Source: Adiantum capillus-veneris | Lineage: Eukaryota > Streptophyta > Polypodiopsida > Polypodiales > Pteridaceae | Length of the DNA: 64,000 nt | NCBI GenBank assembly: GCA_014529385.2 | Contig: CM043945.1 | Location: forward strand, 139,664,241 to 139,728,240 | Direction: 5' to 3' | Shown: positions 10,336 to 21,365 of the stretch, one piece after another | Layout: each line of letters begins with the position of its first letter | Position numbering within the stretch: position 1 is the stretch's first letter | Program-made: the position numbers and the translations under genes | The notes under the pieces: model-generated | Told to the model about the DNA's origin: nothing | Seen by the model: only the letters and a program-made list of their open reading frames with translations | Databases searched by the model: none

Positions 10336-11316
10336 TGTTGGGAGGCGGTGTAGCACGACCTAATCGCAACCCACACACATTTATCAAATCCGTGGATTGG
10401 CAACCCGGCTAGGGCATGGACGCACGAGCATCGGATGAATAGAAATAGAGGATTCAAGAGAATACCTCACCAATGCAAGTAAAGATTAGCCACGGCAAGA
10501 CTAACTCTAAACATACTCTAATCACACTCCTACACACATCAAGTCTACCGAAGTCCTACTTGCCAATCTTATGGAGTCACAAGAACACAGTCAACAAGAA
10601 TCCATGATGAAAGCACACACTAATTGCATTGAAGTTGGCTTTCCCAATCTTCACATTCCAACCAAGTTACTCAAATCATATCACACACAAGTGGCATTGA
10701 GCTCAAGGCTCTTAAACCTTCACACGCTTAAGCACACAATTAGGCACAAATTCTAATGACATGACCAAGAGTGCACACACACTACACTAATCAAGAGAAT
10801 TAGAGAAGTAATCAACTAATTGAAATACTTAGGAAAGAAGAGAGTTAAGATTAAAGCAAGAAGTACATACCTCTCTCAAATCTAGAATAATGAGAGTGTA
10901 ATACTACTCCATGACATAATGAAATGTAGAGAAGATAAGACTAATGAGTAAAATATTGATTAGATTATTCAAGCTTCTCTAATTATAATGGATTAGTCCT
11001 AGCCTCTTAATCATGGGAATTCAGCTCAAGGCTAGGCCATCCATAGAGTAAGCACTCAAGAGAGAGAGAGAGAGAGCTCTCAAAAGTGGATCCTCAAGAA
11101 GGAAGCCTCCTTGCATAAAGTCTTCCTTTTAAAGGCTTTCACCACAATCCCTTCTACTATGGGTTTAAGCTTGAGCCCTCTAGCTAGAATATACAACTTT
11201 GGAACTCCAAGTGAGCCCAAGAAATATACAAAGTGAGTTTGAAATATTATGCACAACCATATCATATCTCTCGCTTGATGCATATTCGGTGTAGCTTGTG
11301 TTAGCCACTGCTAACA
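10336..11316 (-). mobile_element. Gypsy-like LTR (3' LTR by context)
   Basis: On the minus strand it starts TGTTAG at 11316 and ends CCCAACA at 10336, matching 18155-19141 over its whole length (981 versus 987 bp). A purine-rich tract sits just outside its start (11317-11329), the place of a polypurine tract, so this is a 3' LTR. A short (AG)n run lies at about 11058-11077. ORFs inside are shadows. Confidence 0.85.
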
Positions 11317-11329
11317 TTCCCCCCTTCCT
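11317..11329 (-). other. Polypurine tract
   Basis: The minus strand reads AGGAAGGGGGGAA immediately before the LTR's TG. This is the plus-strand DNA primer site expected next to a 3' LTR. Confidence 0.75.
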
Positions 11330-14050
11330 AATTTGGTGCACGTCACGTCCTTGTGTGCCGGTGAAGCAAAACACGGTAACATGGTAGGAAGCAAGTCCAT
11401 GGAAGAAATGTTGAGTTGCAAAACATAAGAACAAGTAATGAGAATCAAAGGCGAACAAGGATAAAAAACATGAAGTACAATGAACAATCATGCAAAGTGA
11501 ATTATTTACTTCTAAAAGATGGATGAATCATAGTCAAAAACTAGACAACATAAAGCAAAAAAGACACCTAAACTATCGTGAAAATTAAACCGTTTGAAAT
11601 TTTAGTTTTATGCATGATACACAAGCAATCAATTAAGACCCTAGGCTAATGCAAGATCATAAACCTACTAGCCTAGAAACTATGTGACCAATATTAATAA
11701 ATCATTCAAGTCTATCATGTCCACGGGCTATAAAAAAAGCTCTTAATCTATTAGTGCATTGTCACAGCTTTTTGAAGCTCATGTAAGTGTTTTTTTTGTC
11801 ATTCATTGAAAAAAATAAAACACAATACAAGGCTACCACCCCAAGGCAAGTCTAGGTGCGACTCTCGGCTCCTTGAACCCTCAAGAAGGTGTTCCAAAAG
11901 CCTACTAGCCCACCAAGGCAACGGCTAACCCCTATCAGCCCAAGGCATTGGTTTAGGGCCTTGACCAAGCAAGCCAAGGTGATTCCCCTCGCCTGCCAAG
12001 TGCCAATAAGGCGCTAGGCCTCACATGGACACAACATAACATAGAAATTTTCTTTTCATGTGTCTAGTAGCATTTTTGCTACTTTTTCTTGGCACTTTTT
12101 TGCTTCATAGTTTCATTTTTTTAGCACTTTTTTATTTCTTCCAACATGAGATGTTTATGGCAATTGGACTCAAGGACTAAAGCCTAATCATAGCCCTAGG
12201 TCATGTGAAAAATGAATGGAGTATTAAAACTATCACTAAGCGTCTAGGACTAATGAGAAATGAATCTACATTAACTAAGGTCAAGGTCAATTACCTATGA
12301 TTAGCACACATAAAACCAAATTTTTAGATGAGTTAATATTCAAAAAGCAAAGTGTTGAAACTTTAGGATGCCTAGCTTTTGAACATGAAAGAACCATAGC
12401 TTAGAAGCTAAAATTACTTAAGCCGAGCATAGAGAATGGAGAGATGAACAAAAGAGCAAAATCACGGAAGGATTACACCTATGCATGCTCTTTGTGCATC
12501 CTTGAGCAAGCATCCCCTTTGTAGAGAAGTCTCTTGATTTTTTTATTTGCAAAAGAAGCTAATTTGAAGCTAAGTGTAAACACAAGCTCCAAAGGCCTTT
12601 TTATTGAAATCCAAAAACACACAAAAAACATTAATGAAAACCTAAAGCTAGGGTCTTGAATACCAGACTTTGCCAAAGGGAAAAAACCCAAAGGAAAAAA
12701 GTTCCTTTGGTTATGCACATGATGCTCTTTGTAGAAAATATATACATACATATCAATGATGAGAGAAATAAATGCTTCTTCATAAGCAAATTTTGCAATT
12801 TTTACAATCTCTCATGCATGTTTCAAAAGTTGATTAGTTTCTAGCTCAATGAAATATGGAATTAAAAACAAGCCAAGAACTGAAAATAATGCAACTTTGA
12901 TGAAATGAAGTGGCTCTTCAAAGCCAAATTTTACAATTTGAAGCTCTAATCAAGTTTGCTAAACACTAGCTCAAATGAAGTTTTACAATTTTTAGAGCAA
13001 TCTATGAGCTAGAGATGACTGCAACTTGATGAAATGAAAACGAATGTCTATCAATAGCCAAATTTTGTACTTGAAAACTCTCAAAAAAGCCAGGTAAAGT
13101 TTAATGAAAACATTTAACTTTTAGACCAAGCTATGAGCTAGCATATATACAACTTTTGATCCAAACAATTGGAATGGCTCTAACTAGCCAAATTTTATAA
13201 TATTTTGTAATGATGAACCCCTTGGATCAATTGAAATCACACGCCTACCACATCCCTTCAAAACAACTCTAACCATTAGTGCTCTTAAGCATTTGGTCAT
13301 TTAACACGAGCACTAAAAGATGCACAATCAACCACAACCCCAAAATTTTAATGCTCTCTCTTGGCTACCAAACAAGATCCATTTTAGTGCTATGTAGTGA
13401 TTTTTAATTCAAGTTAGCACTCAATTGCAAATTTGCAATACCAAGCTCCGTCTTTGATGCACACTCTCAACCAAACATGGATGCATGCCCAATGTAGTTC
13501 TCACAATCAAGAAACTCACATGCATTTCAACAAGAACTTGCCTTTTAGTGCAATGAGAATCTCAAAATAGGATTCAAACAATGCTCGATTGAAAATCTCA
13601 ATGCAAAACTTTCATATTTTGCAATATAGGCACACACAATCAATGCCCGCATGCTCTTATGTAGAAAGTTTTTCCATACAAAGCAATAAAAGCGAGGAAA
13701 TTTCATGGATGCAAGCGCGGCTTATCGCTCAATCTCTCATGCACCAAGTCTTAGAGTCTCGCATAGACGAGAGTCATCATGGAAAGGGACCCACAATTTC
13801 AAATTTCTCCTAAGTGGCATTTGCGGCTAGCATGCATAGCAAAGAAAAAACTCAAGATGAAGTCATTTGTCAAGCTCAAAGACACCCTCAAGATTTGTTT
13901 TCAATGGCATAATTTAATCCCTTTGAACCAATCTACACTACAACAAGGGGAAAATTTTCACTTCAAATCAATCATCTTCAACTTCATTCCCTGGTTGTTG
14001 ACCAATCAACAGCATGCAAGATGTCCGAAGGGAGGGGAAGTGAGAGGTGT
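11330..14050 (-). mobile_element. Internal 3' part of Gypsy-like element, non-coding
   Basis: About 2.7 kb upstream (minus strand) of the polypurine tract with no recognisable gag, pol or other domain. It contains weakly repeated units at 12745-13210. The right boundary near 14050 is approximate. It may be a long non-coding region of a non-autonomous element. Confidence 0.45.
12745..13210. repeat. Degenerate tandem repeat, about 140 bp unit
   Basis: The phrase GCCAAATTTT(A/G) or close variants, preceded by GATGAAATGAA-like sequence, recurs near 12788, 12931, 13070 and 13190 (spacings about 143, 139 and 120 bp). The units are strongly diverged. Confidence 0.5.
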
Positions 14051-14829
14051 GGGAACCAGAGCCTATGAGACATATTTGATCTAATTTTATTTTTTCAAAT
14101 AATTTTTGTTTTGTTGTCTTCTCCGAGATGCTGGGGTCGGCACCCCGCTGGAGTCAGAAGAGACTCAAGCGCTATAGGCTCATCAAACCGCCAAAACTGA
14201 TGCACATGCCAGGTAGCTTAACCTTTGCGAGTGGTAGCGTGTGTGTGCAGGATCAAAGGCTGCAGTCCGTAGCCCAGTGTTTGGGAAAAATGTGTCTCAG
14301 CTTTATATCATTAAGGCTGGAGCAGTGCATTTTTGCTTGGTGTGTATTGTCTTGCTTGTTGCCAGAATGTGGCGGGTCAGACGATGCAGTGAATGCACCG
14401 ATGGGGATTGGAAATCGAGACAAAGTGCGAGCTGGATTTTGGATCTTGGAATAGAACCAACCAAAATTGGGAGCTATATTAAGGTCTTGTAAGTGGTGGA
14501 TGATTCGTCAAAGCCAGCTAATGGCGAGTGTGGTTATAAATGCAAGGCAGGGTGACATGGCCACAACCCTCAAGAAAATGAAAGGGCACGTGGGTGTAGC
14601 TGGGATTTGGGAGCACACAAATGCTCAAGGGAAACATTTCAGCCAGGTAAGGCGGCAGATTTAACTGGCCTAGCGCGAAGCCAACTAGGGAAAGCGACCG
14701 AACACTCCTGTGTGAGTGATTGACTAGGCTACAAATGGCTCGCAATATTTTTTAAACAAAACTTTCATTTTGTTTAGAGGACATTCTCATAGATTAGTGA
14801 GGGTGTGTCCGTGTATTGAGAGACATGAG
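14051..14829. other. Unassigned sequence
   Basis: Several overlapping frames of 65-108 codons at 14128-14664 (plus), none with a recognised domain. Composition is less AT-rich than the flanks, so it may belong to a different insertion or to old genic sequence. Confidence 0.35.
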
Positions 14830-15283
14830 AAAATGGTAGTCGATTTAATGTGTTAAAAAAGTGGTTTCCCACTCAGATGCCAACCTCTTGGAAAGGGTGT
14901 TCAACGAGGAGGAAGGCTCTCAAGCATTACAAACTCTACGTAAAGAGAAGTCCCTTGGGTGGGAGGGTTGACTCTCGACATTTTCCAAGAATTTTGGGAT
15001 GATTGTAAGTCCCTAATTGTGTGATTCTCTAACCAACCCCTTATCCAAGCACTAAAAGGGGTCTCATCAAACCTATCCCCAAACAATTTTTTTGCTCCTA
15101 GATGTTAGTGGCCTATGAAATTATTGCCAAAATCATGGCCCTCAGGCTCTCTCCCCTCCTAGAAAAAGTTATCACTCCCCACTGCATAGGTTTATCAAGG
15201 GAAGGTCAATCTATCATAACATACTGGCCACTGTAGTCATTCATTGAAGATGTCATGAAAATGTTGGGCTTTGGGCTGCAAAT

Positions 15284-15505
15284 GTGTCACTTGGTCAGCA
15301 CCCTTCGTGTGCTACTAGCCAATTTGAGATCATGTTCAATGAAAGAAATGTGGGTGCATTCAAGCTCAAAATATCAATCAAGCAAGGCTGCCCCTTAACC
15401 TCTCTATTGTTTACCATTGGATCTCGTCCTTTAGTAACATTACTTGAAGACAACACTCTCCCTAACAATGACCAACTTCTTAAAGCTATTTGTGGATGAC
15501 TCCCC
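15284..15505 (+). pseudogene. LINE B reverse transcriptase palm fragment
   Basis: Reads Phe-Asn-Glu-Arg-Asn then Lys-Gln-Gly-Cys-Pro-Leu-Thr-Ser-Leu-Leu-Phe, the substrate-binding strand of LINE RTs. After one frame change comes Leu-Phe-Val-Asp-Asp-Ser with both catalytic Asp retained, unlike LINE A. Frameshifts on both sides make it non-functional. Confidence 0.7.
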
Positions 15506-15540
15506 CGGGGGATTCACTCTAATATACAAAATGGGATGCC

Positions 15541-15992
15541 ATCTGAAAGTATCTAACTTTGATAAAACCCCTATAAATGAAATATATTAGGCAATATGAC
15601 CCCCTTTCTACACTTATGCGACAATCAATGAAGAAAACTATCATACCTCTATCTTACATATAAAATTTAGGTCTCACATGATCTAACTGAGTGAAACTAG
15701 TCAAAGAGTGTGTAGCATAGTGACTGGAAATGTACTATGGAACCACTTTTGTTGTTTACTACTAAACGTGTCTTAGTTTGACTTTCAAACTATGTGCTTG
15801 ATTAGCCTACACTCTGGCTACTCGTCCAATTCTGACCCATCCAAAGCTAGTGTAAATCAACCCTTGACTTGCTCCAAGTCAGCCATTATCTATGACTGGC
15901 TTGATGAAAAATTTGATGTGTGACCTGATAAAAAACTTCCCCAAAATTTATCCAAGTTCTAGTGCACACCAGTGACCAATCGTTATAAGTAA

Positions 15993-16057
<65 letters not shown>

Positions 16058-16230
16058 ACACACACACACATAAATATGATACCCCCATCCCTTATTTTTT
16101 AGCTTGGGAGATAAATTATTGGGGGACCTGCCTCTAACTTATGCACTTATGTAACTTGTAAAAAAACCCCTCCCCTGCACTTACGTAGTGGGGTAAATTT
16201 TCCATGGTGAATCCTCCGAGATGACTCCCT
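15541..16230. other. Sequence interrupting LINE B
   Basis: About 690 bp that breaks the LINE coding order. It contains a poly-C/(CA)n tract at 15994-16070 and no recognisable coding region. Terminal repeats were not identified, so the insertion type is unknown. Confidence 0.45.
15994..16070. repeat. (C)50 followed by (AC)n
   Basis: Fifty consecutive C residues (15994-16043) pass directly into about 27 bp of AC repeats. On the minus strand this is a G50 run, able in principle to form G-quadruplexes. Homopolymers of this length are rare and length errors are likely. Confidence 0.95.
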
Positions 16231-17632
16231 TATTTTTCTCAAAGTGTGCCCTCAAGTGATCAGGATGTCTCTGGAGATTGTGAAATCGTATACCATTGCA
16301 TCATGGTCAAAGTGTAGAATTGAGATGGATCTCACTCTCAAAAAATGACTCGGTTGATCTCGCAATGTGGATCGGGGATGTAGTATCAAAAGAGAAATGT
16401 TTTGGCACCTAGAGGCCCCACTAAGGGTATATGTAACCCACAAGCAAAGATTCATATGGGTCTTAGATAACATACCTGGAAAGGTGGGAGTTTGTGCTTC
16501 TTCATTTCCCAAGCAGAGTAAGATGTTCAACTTGTTTATGATCCCGTATAGCCTTCAATGGTCCTCTGCTTAAGCTAGCGAAATGCAACCTGAAATATTT
16601 CTTGAAACCGGTGAAAAGGTTCTTGTGGAAGAACAATACTAAAGACTCAACACCTTGGCAGTGGGTGGGATGGGATTCTGTTCTAAGACCTCTTGAGCAA
16701 GGCAATATTGGGATCATTAACCCCTGTATTCATGCGGAGGCCTAGTGTGACAAGTTTATGGTTGCAGTCACGAAGCAAGACCATGAATGGGCTATTATGA
16801 CTAAGGAAATTATAGACAATGCCAAACTGTACTCACAAAAGGTAGACAATGCATTAGGAAGAGGATGGGGTCTAGGAGGGCCTATTTATTTTCCATGGGA
16901 TTATGGAGGTGATTAACATTTTGAAAAATTGATGCATGTCATGTAGATCTGAAATCTACAGATTGATCTCTTTCCATAGATATGTTACATTATATAGTTT
17001 TCCATTTTGCCTGTTTGGATCCAAAAGCTTTTCTTTGTTTGTTTTCTCAATACTAAAGGTTTGACTTCCTTGAACTGCCAAATAAAGAGGCCCTCCTAGA
17101 CTTTATTCTCTTCCTAATGGGAAAGGGTTGGAGGTTCATGACAAGTTGCTTACCACTCGGTGGGCTAACTTGAAGCTTGGTTGCACAATAGACACGCTAG
17201 TTTGGAAATTCAATAAAGTAATAGAGGCCTTGGAATGGTAAGAGATTGCTAGGTACTTCCACAACTCTATCTCTCACTAGTTTCCATGGTTATCTAAGGC
17301 GAGAAGAATACTATTGAACCCATTATGGGAGGAAAATTTCCAGAAAGCTCAATAACAAAGGGCTTTGACATCTAAGACAAATTTTGGGATAGCAGTAGCA
17401 GAAGATGGAAAGAAATAGATTAATTGGCTTCCTAGTTCCACCTTTGTGGGACTAAAAGTCTATAACATTTAATGCACTAGTAACTAGTGTGTAGCGGAAA
17501 TTGATAACATAGTGAGCATTTCATTAAGAACATGTTCCTAATGAGCATACAGAGAGTACTTATTTTGAGAAATCAACATAGCAATTTAAACCTAGCTAAT
17601 TTGGCATTGACAATACTTGAAAAGAGAGATAA

Positions 17633-18154
17633 ATAGAACAAATGACAACAATTGAGGACCGCATTTACATGGAGCCAATCCCCCCTCCATAAAGGCTTTG
17701 TAATATAGTTTCTCCCATCAAAGGAGACTTTTGTACAATACAATATTTGTGTTCCTTGATAAATCTAGTTGGTGTAATGAAGATGGAAGTTTCATACACC
17801 AAATTATGCTTGAAAAACACACCTAGTGTCCCTAGCCTCAGTCCCAAGACCTCACACACCTTCAAAAATGGTGAGAGCTAGCAGGGAATGAGGATCTATT
17901 GAGAGAAATAGGTTGTATCTTACGAGAAAGAAGTATTCTCCTCACATAATCACTCTAATAGCATAGCTTAGCTTAGTAATCAGCATGGTAGAGGAGATAA
18001 GCATGCCATTGAAGCTTGGATCTTGGCTGGATTTGCATTCCATAGCCAAGATTTGTTGGTGTAGGCATCTACTTCTTAATGCGAGGAGAAGGATATGGAG
18101 TTCTTTCTCAACACATAACTTGTGTATGTGTGTGTGTAGCAAAGTGTGTAAGAC
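17633..18154 (+). repeat. Unnamed dispersed repeat, copy 2 (left part)
   Basis: Direct match to 8160-8691, ending in AAGAC at 18150-18154 where the LTR at 18155 begins. It is the left junction of the insertion whose right junction is at 10335/10336. The short frame at 17985-18170 parallels the start of the frame at 8517 in copy 1. Confidence 0.8.
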
Positions 18155-19141
18155 TGTTAGTAGCGGCTAACACAAGCTACACTGAATATGCATCAAGCGG
18201 GAGATATGCTATGGCTATGCATTATATTTCCAACTCACTTTGTATAAGTCTTGGGCTCACTTGAAGTTCCAAAGTTGTATATTCTATCTAGAGGGCTCAA
18301 GCATAAACCCATAGTAGAAGGGATTGTGGTGAAAGCCTTTAAAAGGAAGCCTTTATGCAAAGAAGCTTCATTCTTGAGGATCCACTCTTAAGGATCCACT
18401 TTTGAGAGCTCTCTGTCTCTCTTGAGTGCTTACTCTATGGATGGCCTAGCCTTGAGCATTATGCCCATGCTTAAGAGGCTAGGACTAATCCATTGTAATT
18501 AGAGAAGCTTGAATAATCTAATCCATATTTTACTCAGTAGTCTTATCTTCTCTTATGTCATGGAGTAGTATAACAGTCACATTATTCTAGACTTGAGAGA
18601 GATATGTACTTCTTGCTTTGATCTTAACTCTCTTCAAGTATTTCAATTTGTTGATTTCTTCTCTATTTCTCTTGATTAGTGTAGTGTGTGTGCACTCTTG
18701 GTCATGTCAATAGAGTTTGTGCCTAATTGTGTGCTTAAGTGTGTGAAGGTTTAAGAGCCTTGAGCTCAATGCCACTTGTGTGTGATGTGATTTGAGTAAC
18801 TTGGTTGGCATGTGAAGATTGGGAAAGCCAACTTCAATGCAATTAGTGTGTGCTTTGATCATGGATGCTTGTGTTGACTGTGTTCTTGCAACTTTATAAG
18901 ATTGGCGAGTTGGACTTTGGTGGACTTATGTGTGTAGGAGTGGATTGATTAGTGATTAGAGTATGTTCAGAGTTAGTCTTGCCATGGATAATCTCTACTT
19001 GCATTGGTGAGGTATTCTCTTGAATCCTCTATTTCTATTCATCCGATGCTCGTGCTTCCATGCCCTAGCCGGGTTGCCGATCTACGGATTTGATAATTTT
19101 GTGTAGGTTGCGATTAGGTCGTGCTACAATGCCTCCCAACA
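18155..19141 (+). mobile_element. Gypsy-like LTR (5' LTR by context)
   Basis: 987 bp starting TGTTAG and ending CCCAACA, matching the inverted LTR 10336-11316. It is followed two bases later by an Asp-tRNA-type primer binding site, so it is a 5' LTR. Confidence 0.87.
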
Positions 19142-19143
19142 TT

Positions 19144-19166
19144 TGGCACCGTTGCCGGGGATCGAT
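19144..19166 (+). other. Primer binding site, tRNA-Asp type
   Basis: TGGCACCGTTGCCGGGGATC matches the complement of the plant tRNA-Asp 3' end except for one base. This primer is known from Athila/Tat-type plant Gypsy elements. Confidence 0.8.
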
Positions 19167-20976
19167 AACCTAAGCTAGTGAGTACATGATGTTTAGAATA
19201 GAGTAATTTCCCTACTAATTTCATTGGTTTTTGAGTGTGTCTAACTCAATTTTGGTTTGATTTGATGATGTTATACAAGAAATTGAAGCTAATTTTTGAG
19301 TTATGAATACCCCAAACCCCCAATTCCACCCCCAATTTCGATAATTTCATACTAACCGTTACTTATTTCGCTTCATTTCCATGCTAATTGTACTACTTCC
19401 ATGCTAATTTCTACTAATTTTGACTAGCTTTGCTACCCTAACCACTAACATTTGAAGTGTAATGTATGCTAAATCCCCTTTTAAGAGGTGAAATCATCAC
19501 TCTAATCAAGTTAATTGTGCTAATTTATGCCTAACTTGATGATTTGAGTGTTTGATTTTGACATACAATGGTCAATTTTGGAGCCGATTTGATGGTGCAC
19601 ACACATTTGTGTGCAATGATACGTCTTCGCGTGGAGCAAAGAAATAGCTTGGAGGGTGATTATGATGTAAGTGCACTCACTTGCTCATGTCAATTCTTGA
19701 TTGATTAATGTGGTTCAATGTGTTCTATTTACTTGCTAAAATCAGGTGTGTAACTCAATTTACCTACACTTTGTACCTAATTTGATTCACTTGAAATGAA
19801 ATTGATAATCAAATTTCGACTAATGAACCTTGTGTGTATCAAGACAATGCTTAATTATTATCAAGAATTCATGTGTGTGCATAAAAATCATTGTGTGTAA
19901 TGCACCAAAGAGAGAAAAAACTGTCAAAACATTCAAGTGTGTGCGCACCTAATCTTGAGTGTGTGTATGCATAAAAATTGATGGAACTGAAGATAGATGA
20001 GTATGCAATCATGTAATTGATGTGTATGCTAGGCTAATTCAATAATTGGATAAGCCTAAATGCCAAAAAATTGGGCAAAAATTGAGTGTGTGTGCCCATC
20101 CAAGGCCACTTGGATGTGTGTGTGTCCATCCAAGGCCACTTGATTTTCAATGATTGATGGTCAATTGGGGCACCAAAATCATTTTTGATTTTAAAATGTT
20201 CATAGAAATTGCATGCAATCATTAGGTGTAAGCCTAAATGCATTGCCAATTGAGCCAAATATGATCATTTGTGCTTAATTTTTGAGTGTGCATTGCTTGA
20301 TTGGGTAAAAATAGTGCTAATTTTTAAGAAATTAAGCATGAATGCATTCACTTATGCTTGATTGAGTTTGCAATTTGAGAATTTCAATGTGAAATTGATG
20401 GATTAATTGCATAATTTTTTGGCCTAAATTTGGATGTGTGTGCCAATCAATTTCATGTGCAATCCAATGGGTAAATGAATAATTGGTATTTTTACCAATT
20501 ATGATGATTAATTTGGCCAAATAGTTGATGTGTGTGCCTACTCAATGGAAATTGGTATCAAAATCGGGGATGAATAATTGGGAGCAATTACCAATTATGA
20601 TGATTGAAAGGCCTAAAAGATTGGTTTATGTATGATTAGGTGATGATGATTCAATTGATACTCAATTGAAAATGATTGGATAAGAATGACCAATGTCGTG
20701 TATGCCAATTTGATGGGAATTGGTAAAAATTTCATTGAATTATGCCTTTGCAAATGCTATAATCAATTGTGTGTAGATGTACAAACCCAAATGACAAATC
20801 CAATTGGATTTGGATGATTTTTGAATGAAATATGAGCAGTTCAAGATTGCAAATGATTGATACTAGGCTACGATGAAAGAGTTTGGAATCACCTTGTGTG
20901 CGTGCAATGCCTGATTGACACATCCAATTTTATTTCAAATTGTTTTATGAGCTTGCATGATGATCTAATGGGGCAT
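19167..20976 (+). mobile_element. Gypsy-like leader, non-coding and repetitive
   Basis: About 1.8 kb after the primer site with no coding frame. It is rich in TGTGTGTG and CAATTG-like words. A phrase CCATCCAAGGCCACTTG occurs twice near 20096-20142, and ACCAATTATGATGATT occurs at about 20495 and 20595. gag and pol are absent; the region ends where a different short LTR begins (20977). Confidence 0.5.
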
Positions 20977-21143
20977 TGTCAGGACAATGGTAGGACGGGG
21001 CAACCGGCCAAGGGCCAGAGACTGAATGGCTTAGTACGGCTAGGATCTGAGGGCCAGGCATGTGTTAAGGGGACCTACTTGCAAGGGCCAAGGGCTATAG
21101 GTAGGGAGGAGAACCACATGCCAGTCTACCCCTTGTCCTTTCA
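20977..21143 (+). mobile_element. Short LTR (about 167 bp) of an orphan Copia/TRIM-like element
   Basis: Starts TGTCAGGACA and ends CTTTCA directly before a Met-type primer site, so it fits a short 5' LTR with TG...CA ends. No matching 3' LTR was found nearby. A weakly similar sequence lies at 63158-63310. No coding region follows. Confidence 0.5.
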
Positions 21144-21144
21144 C

Positions 21145-21156
21145 TGGTATCAGAGC
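21145..21156 (+). other. Primer binding site, initiator tRNA-Met type
   Basis: TGGTATCAGAGC is the standard plant Copia/TRIM primer site, one base after the LTR end. The same word follows the LTR of the small Copia at 32790. Confidence 0.8.
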
Positions 21157-21237
21157 TCAGGGAGGAGGGGGGAAGCTATGGAGGAGGAAGAAGTTGATGG
21201 TTTGCATGATTTTGATTATCTCTCTTGCATGATTTTG

Positions 21238-21365
<128 letters not shown>

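Larger units (their letters stand above)
14830..17465 (+). mobile_element. LINE copy B, heavily decayed and interrupted
   Basis: Plus-strand copy of the LINE family seen at 4139-6165. 14870-15120 matches the region before RT. About 15180-15210 gives the Phe-Ile-Lys-Gly-Arg block. 15330-15500 gives the Lys-Gln-Gly-Cys-Pro region and a Phe-Val-Asp-Asp-Ser catalytic box (about 15486-15500). After unrelated sequence (15541-16230), 16500-16860 gives the F-L-W-K-N-N and Pro-Trp-Gln-Trp block, and 17090-17465 later C-terminal sequence. Many stops and indels. Confidence 0.75.

Noticed and set aside
19144-19166. Possible tRNA-Asp gene fragment
   Set aside because: Only the complement of the tRNA 3' end is present, directly after an LTR; it is a primer binding site.
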